A stretch of DNA of 64,000 nt, taken from contig CAKVCK010000006.1 of NCBI GenBank assembly GCA_934725575.1, forward strand, positions 77,538-141,537, written 5' to 3'. Position numbers and translations under genes: made by a program. The notes below the pieces were generated by a model, which worked only from the letters and a program-made list of their open reading frames with translations, had not been told where the DNA came from and ran no database searches. Every line of letters starts with the position of its first letter. The stretch's first letter is position 1. Source of the DNA: an uncultured Bacteroidales bacterium. Its GTDB lineage: Bacteria > Bacteroidota > Bacteroidia > Bacteroidales > UBA932. Positions 60,741-64,000 of this stretch are shown piece after piece.

Positions 60741-61379
60741 TTACATACGTGTCCAAGTGACCGTCTCCGAGAATCCCATCTTGCTTCCTTTCAAAGCCAG
60801 CGTCTTAGGATCCTTGAACCAGGCCTTGAGGCTGGCGTTGATTCCGCGCACTGGATCATAGATGTTGGCTCCGGTCCAGATCTTGGCTGAGGAATCGTAC
60901 TTCAAACCCTTGAAGATCACGATCTTGTCGCAGTCCACATTCCTGAGTGACTTGTTGGGATTCTTGCTGTCCTTGCGGACCGTCCCGTCTTTCTCAAGAC
61001 GGTTCTCCACCCAGTAGATCTGAGCCGTGTAAGTGCCGTCGGCCCCTTTTGAGATCTTGACCTTGCTCTTCTCCCCTTTGAACTCAACGAGATAGTTCCC
61101 GATGATGCTGTCCGCAGAGGAGTTCGGATCGTCCGCGGCCTGCAAGGCAGTCATAATACAGTTCGCTGTTGATGAGACGTTTGACTCCAACGATTCCGTT
61201 GACCTCATTGACTCCATTGGCGCAAGAATTTCAGACTCCGTTAGCGCAGGGTCTTCTGTTTGAGTAGGATCGAACAGCTCCTCCATTAATGACGTTTCCG
61301 CCGCCGTAGTGAGCACCGGAAAGAAAGCCATCGAAGCGATGACGCAAAGCGCGCGTGTGAGTTTTCCTTTGATATTCAT
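60741..61379 (-). CDS. DUF2147-domain secreted protein
   Basis: About 212 residues from the Met at 61379 (MNIKGKLTRALCVIASMAFF), which gives a signal peptide; the longer frame to 61451 adds 24 unlikely residues. An acidic Ser/Glu/Thr-rich linker (about 30-75) precedes a DUF2147 domain: SIIGNYLVEFKGEKSKVKIS, GTYTAQIYWVENRLEKDGTV, RNVDCDKIVIFKGLKYD, GANIYDPVRGINASLKAWFK, LALKGSKMGFSETVTWTRM. DUF2147 proteins are lipocalin-like secreted proteins of uncertain function. The gene is convergent with the peptidase gene across the interleaved terminator. Confidence 0.85.
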   Translation of the reverse strand: MNIKGKLTRALCVIASMAFFPVLTTAAETSLMEELFDPTQTEDPALTESEILAPMESMRSTESLESNVSSTANCIMTALQAADDPNSSADSIIGNYLVEFKGEKSKVKISKGADGTYTAQIYWVENRLEKDGTVRKDSKNPNKSLRNVDCDKIVIFKGLKYDSSAKIWTGANIYDPVRGINASLKAWFKDPKTLALKGSKMGFSETVTWTRM

Positions 61380-61495
61380 AACTTTTAATTTATTGTTAAT
61401 TAAATAGTAACGTTGCGGGGAAGGTGAGCCGGCATATTCATAGACCGTCACTTTTCGTCCGCGGTAGGGGAGAGAGCCATTTTTGTGCCGCGGCC

Positions 61496-61525
61496 TTGAA
61501 TATTCGACAATTTGAGTTAATTTTG
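61496..61525 (+). promoter_or_regulatory. Promoter of the HAD phosphatase gene, implying a leaderless mRNA
   Basis: TTG (61496-61498) and TAATTTTG (61518-61525), 19 bases apart, match the consensus. The ATG is at 61533, only seven bases past the -7 box, where the transcription start is expected. Confidence 0.6.
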
Positions 61526-61532
61526 TCCTTAT

Positions 61533-62186
61533 ATGAACACAGGACTTGTAATATTCGATTTTGACGGCACGCTTTGCGACACGCGGAAAACCATTGTCAG
61601 GACGCTCCGTATGACGATGGAGAAGCTGTGCCTGCCGGTGGCTGAGGAGGATGTCTGCGCCGCGACGATCGGCCTGCCGCTCAGCGAGAGCTTCAGGACC
61701 ATATTCCCGTCATTGACCGTGGAGCAGGCGAATGAATGCGCCGAAGCCTATAGGGACATATTCGAGGAAAACAAAAAGCTGCTGGTGCCGACGGTCTTTC
61801 CGCACGTGACGCAGACGCTTCGGGAGTTGAGGCGGCGTGGGTTCACGCTGTCTATCGCTTCGTCCCGCTCCAACCGTTCGCTGATGGATTTTGTCAGGAC
61901 TTTCGGTTTTGACAAGGAAATTTCGCTTGTGCTCGGTGCTGACAATGTAAAGAAGGCGAAGCCTGATCCGGAACCGGTGCTTTTGACTCTGAAGGAGTTA
62001 GGGTTCGGGGCGGGGGAGACCCTCGTTGTCGGGGATATGCCGTATGACATTCTGATGGGCAAACGTGCGGGGGCCAGGACCTGCGGTGTGACCTATGGCA
62101 ACGCTTCCCGTGAGGAACTCGCCGATTCCGGGGCAGACTATCTCATTGACGACTTCGCTGAGCTTCTGGAACTGGACTGGTTTTGA
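61533..62186 (+). CDS. HAD-superfamily phosphatase (phosphoglycolate phosphatase/beta-PGM-like)
   Basis: A 217-residue cytoplasmic HAD hydrolase. Motif I is FDFDGTLCDT (nucleophile Asp9, acid/base Asp11), motif II is the Ser in IASSRS, motif III is the Lys in KKAKPDPEP and motif IV is VVGDMPYD. A helical C1-type cap occupies about residues 15-80, as in Gph and beta-phosphoglucomutase. The substrate cannot be assigned from sequence. The gene stands alone. The next gene is convergent, with two REP-like direct repeats between them. Confidence 0.9.
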   Translation: MNTGLVIFDFDGTLCDTRKTIVRTLRMTMEKLCLPVAEEDVCAATIGLPLSESFRTIFPSLTVEQANECAEAYRDIFEENKKLLVPTVFPHVTQTLRELRRRGFTLSIASSRSNRSLMDFVRTFGFDKEISLVLGADNVKKAKPDPEPVLLTLKELGFGAGETLVVGDMPYDILMGKRAGARTCGVTYGNASREELADSGADYLIDDFAELLELDWF

Positions 62187-62203
62187 TTACTTGGGAGTTT
62201 GGC

Positions 62204-62276
62204 TTCGGTCGCTGAGCCTGCCGAAGCGCGCCACCGCTGGAACTGTAACCTTTCGGTCGCTGAGCCTGCTGAAGCG
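62204..62276. repeat. Two direct REP-like repeats between convergent genes
   Basis: TTCGGTCGCTGAGCCTGCCGAAGCG (first copy 62204-62228, second 62252-62276 with one C-to-T change) each carry the pair CTTCGG/CCGAAG or a close variant. They lie between the HAD gene and the transglycosylase gene. Confidence 0.75.
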
Positions 62277-63188
62277 TCACTTCCCGTTAGGAATCACAAT
62301 CTGGTAGGTCCTCCCGTTCTTGTTAAGCAGCTTGTCGTCCCGCAGCCAAAGATTCGCCTCCTTGAGCTGGAAATACGTCACCCCGTGCTCCTCTGCGAAA
62401 TCCACCAGACTCGCGATGCTCCCGCTGACCGTAACCACCTCTTTAGGAGAGTAATACGGGTACTTTTCAAATGACTCCACCTTGAACCCGAACGCCGCCG
62501 GATTCTCGAAGAACATCTTCGCCGACAGCACCCTGAACATATATCTCGAAGTCTCCTCGACCATCCACAGATCCAGCGCCGACTTCTGCCTTTGGCTCTC
62601 CAACCGTCGGGATATTCCCCCTTGCCCCGCATTGTAGCTCGCCGCCACCGTCATCCAGTCCCCGTATTTCTCATACGCCCGCTTCAGGTACTTGCACGCA
62701 GCCTCGGTCTCCTTCTCGATGTTGTACCTCTCGTCCACCTCGCCGTCGATGACAAGCCCATATTCCTTCCCCGTAGTCTTCGTGAACTGCCAAAGTCCGG
62801 CAGCTCCCGCCGATGAATATGCCTTCGGGTTGAGGTTGCTTTCGATCGCCATAAGGTACTTCAGGTCATCTGGAATGCCATATTTCTTGAGGATCGGCTC
62901 GACCTGCCTGAAGTAGCGGTCCGACTTTTTGAGCATCAGGATCGAGTTCGAGTGCATATACGTGAATGAAATCAGCTCCCGGTCCATCCTCTCATAGAGG
63001 TCGCTCCTGCTGAACCGCACCGTGTCCCCGGCGAACACCACCTGCCTCGGCACCCCCGGCGCCTTGAAATGAATGTCCTGTTGTGAATATGCCTGAGCGG
63101 CCGCCGTCCCTGAAGCCGCCGCCCCTCCAATCAGGGTCAGCAAAACCGCCGCCCCACTTATGAATATCCTGTTGTGTCTTAATGCCAT
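62277..63188 (-). CDS. MltD-like lytic transglycosylase with C-terminal LysM-like domain
   Basis: A 303-residue exported peptidoglycan-cleaving enzyme. A signal peptide (to about residue 34, AAAQAYS) precedes the transglycosylase SLT domain: catalytic Glu116 in AIESNLNPKAYSSAGAAGLW, then Gln-Phe and the YNAGQGGISRRL motif. Residues about 225-303 (VVTVSGSIASLVDFAEEHGV, TYFQLKEANLWL, GRTYQIVIPNGK) resemble a LysM-like peptidoglycan-binding module. It releases anhydromuropeptides during wall remodelling. Upstream lies more than 800 bases of repeat DNA. Confidence 0.9.
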   Translation of the reverse strand: MALRHNRIFISGAAVLLTLIGGAAASGTAAAQAYSQQDIHFKAPGVPRQVVFAGDTVRFSRSDLYERMDRELISFTYMHSNSILMLKKSDRYFRQVEPILKKYGIPDDLKYLMAIESNLNPKAYSSAGAAGLWQFTKTTGKEYGLVIDGEVDERYNIEKETEAACKYLKRAYEKYGDWMTVAASYNAGQGGISRRLESQRQKSALDLWMVEETSRYMFRVLSAKMFFENPAAFGFKVESFEKYPYYSPKEVVTVSGSIASLVDFAEEHGVTYFQLKEANLWLRDDKLLNKNGRTYQIVIPNGK

Positions 63189-63368
63189 AGTGTGTTGTTT
63201 ATTGTTATGTTTGTTTTATGACTGTCGCCCGGAAGTCACTTAGTCATCCTTGCCGCCAGCCGCCTTGTCATCATTGTCGCAAGGGCCCGCCGCTGCCGTC
63301 ATTGTACTCGTCGCTGCCGTTGTCATTGTCGTTGCCGCAAGCCCCGTGGCATCCTTGCCGGAAGCCTT

Positions 63369-63584
63369 GCTGCTATTATTGCCGGCGACTTCGCTACTGT
63401 CTCCTGCCGGAGTCCCGTTGCAGTCCTTGCCGGCATCCTTGCCGCTATTATTGCCTGCGACTTCGCTACTGTCTCCTGCCGGAGTCCCGTTGCAGTCCTT
63501 GCCGGCATCCTTGCCGCTATTATTGCCTGCGACTTCGCTACTGTCTCCTGCCGGAGTCCCGTTGCAGTCCTTGCCGGAATCTGG
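63369..63584. repeat. 72-base tandem repeat, three copies
   Basis: Units start at 63369, 63441 and 63513. The second and third are nearly identical; the first differs at a few bases and the last decays at its 3' end. On the minus strand one frame reads a hydrophilic repeat (GKDCNGTPAGDSSEVAGNNS), but it has an upstream stop and no start codon. Confidence 0.85.
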
Positions 63585-63763
63585 CTGCTGCCTTTACAGT
63601 AAGTTTCATTGCTGCCATAGCTGGAAACCCCGTCGCTATCCTTGCCGGAATTCCAACTGTTATCTTAACCGCAAGACAAATTTAGTGAAATGAATCCGTT
63701 TCCCGAAAGAGATTCCTCCAATTCCCCAATGAAATCTCCGAGTGTCCCCTCATAAACCCTTCC

Positions 63764-63988
63764 AGGTGCGAATAATCGTCCGCACCTAAAACTTCATTCC
63801 ACTGATAGTGATTGTGTTAGTGTTCCAGGTGCGAACATATTCACACACCTGAGAGTCGGTGGCCTCGTTACAGAGCGTTCTATTGGTGCCTCTGACTTCC
63901 AGGTGTGAAAAACCAAACGCACTTGGAACCGCATCCGCTTGATATCTAGTGTGTTGGCGTTCCAGGTGCGAACATATTCACACACCTG
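63764..63988. repeat. Four stem-loop repeats with 10-base loops
   Basis: Hairpins with the pattern AGGTGYG-N10-CRCACYT lie at 63764-63787, 63826-63851, 63899-63926 and 63963-63988. Copies 2 and 4 share an identical 37-base core (GTTCCAGGTGCGAACATATT onward) and are 137 bases apart. The loop of these two contains ATATTC. Confidence 0.8.
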
Positions 63989-64000
63989 AGAGTCGGCAGC

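Larger units (their letters stand above)
63189..64000. other. Gene-free repeat region at the window end
   Basis: The last 812 bases hold a 72-base minisatellite (63369-63584) and four copies of a stem-loop repeat (63764-63988) that continue toward the window edge. Several overlapping frames are open here on both strands because the repeat length is a multiple of three. None has a believable start and protein character. Confidence 0.6.

Noticed and set aside
63218..63693. Cys/Arg-rich and Leu/Pro-rich open frames over the 72-base repeats
   Set aside because: Their openness is explained by a repeat length divisible by three. The composition is implausible and no start signal or homology is seen.
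63764..63988. Possible CRISPR array
   Set aside because: The repeats are diverged, palindromic through a 10-base loop, spaced irregularly, and there are no cas genes.

Overview
The window comes from a Bacteroidota chromosome, most likely order Bacteroidales. The evidence is three SusC/SusD-type outer-membrane transport loci, many lipoproteins with acidic residues after the lipobox Cys, BACON and DUF5018-like domains, and recurrent TAnnTTTG -7 promoter elements without Shine-Dalgarno-led starts. Most of the window is GC-rich (mid-50s % by eye), with one clearly AT-rich stretch at about 44.16-50.88 kb. No rRNA, tRNA, CRISPR array or intact transposase was seen.

Layout. (1) 2-10713, +: the distal part of a polysaccharide-utilisation-type operon (SusC C-terminus, SusD, DUF5018-like lipoprotein, GHL10-type hydrolase, BACON lipoprotein, AGE-family epimerase, FAD oxidoreductase). 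(2) 10872-13450, +: AbiEi-like antitoxin with a broken AbiEii toxin, then guaA and a strong shared terminator. (3) 13519-23398, -: M6 metallopeptidase, small lipoprotein, SusC, frameshifted SusD, and two lipoproteins. This reads as a protein/peptide-use locus. (4) 23706-34430: a TonB-linked barrel receptor, a TPR-membrane-HTH regulator, a LiaF-like protein, bcp, a TfoX-N protein, a VTC/DUF4956/DUF2490 operon with a Cthe_2159-like remnant, and a propeller-like lipoprotein. (5) 34739-40346: a membrane protein, a repeat-rich intergenic region, an FtsX-type permease, a choloylglycine-hydrolase-family enzyme and ferritin. (6) 40515-52086, +: GlpT-like transporter, calcineurin-like phosphoesterase, SusC, SusD and a BACON lipoprotein, with no glycoside hydrolase. 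(7) 52207-64000: Rpn-family nuclease, the polA-ECF sigma-rsmG operon, a two-gene FecCD-type ABC transporter, a secreted bleomycin-hydrolase-like peptidase, DUF2147, a HAD phosphatase, an MltD-like transglycosylase, then about 0.8 kb of repeat DNA.

The strongest unexplained signal is at DNA level. The hexamer GAATAT/ATATTC occurs roughly 190 times (counted by eye), about ten times the composition-based expectation in the GC-rich part. It occurs in all reading frames, both orientations and intergenic DNA, and is much less enriched in the AT-rich mosaic segment. The second main lead is the phosphoesterase/GlpT/SusCD locus, which suggests capture of a phosphate-linked polymer rather than a plain glycan. 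Several hairpin-bearing repeat families (29.99-30.15, 35.6-35.9, 60.6-60.7 and 63.4-64.0 kb) are not explained by genes.
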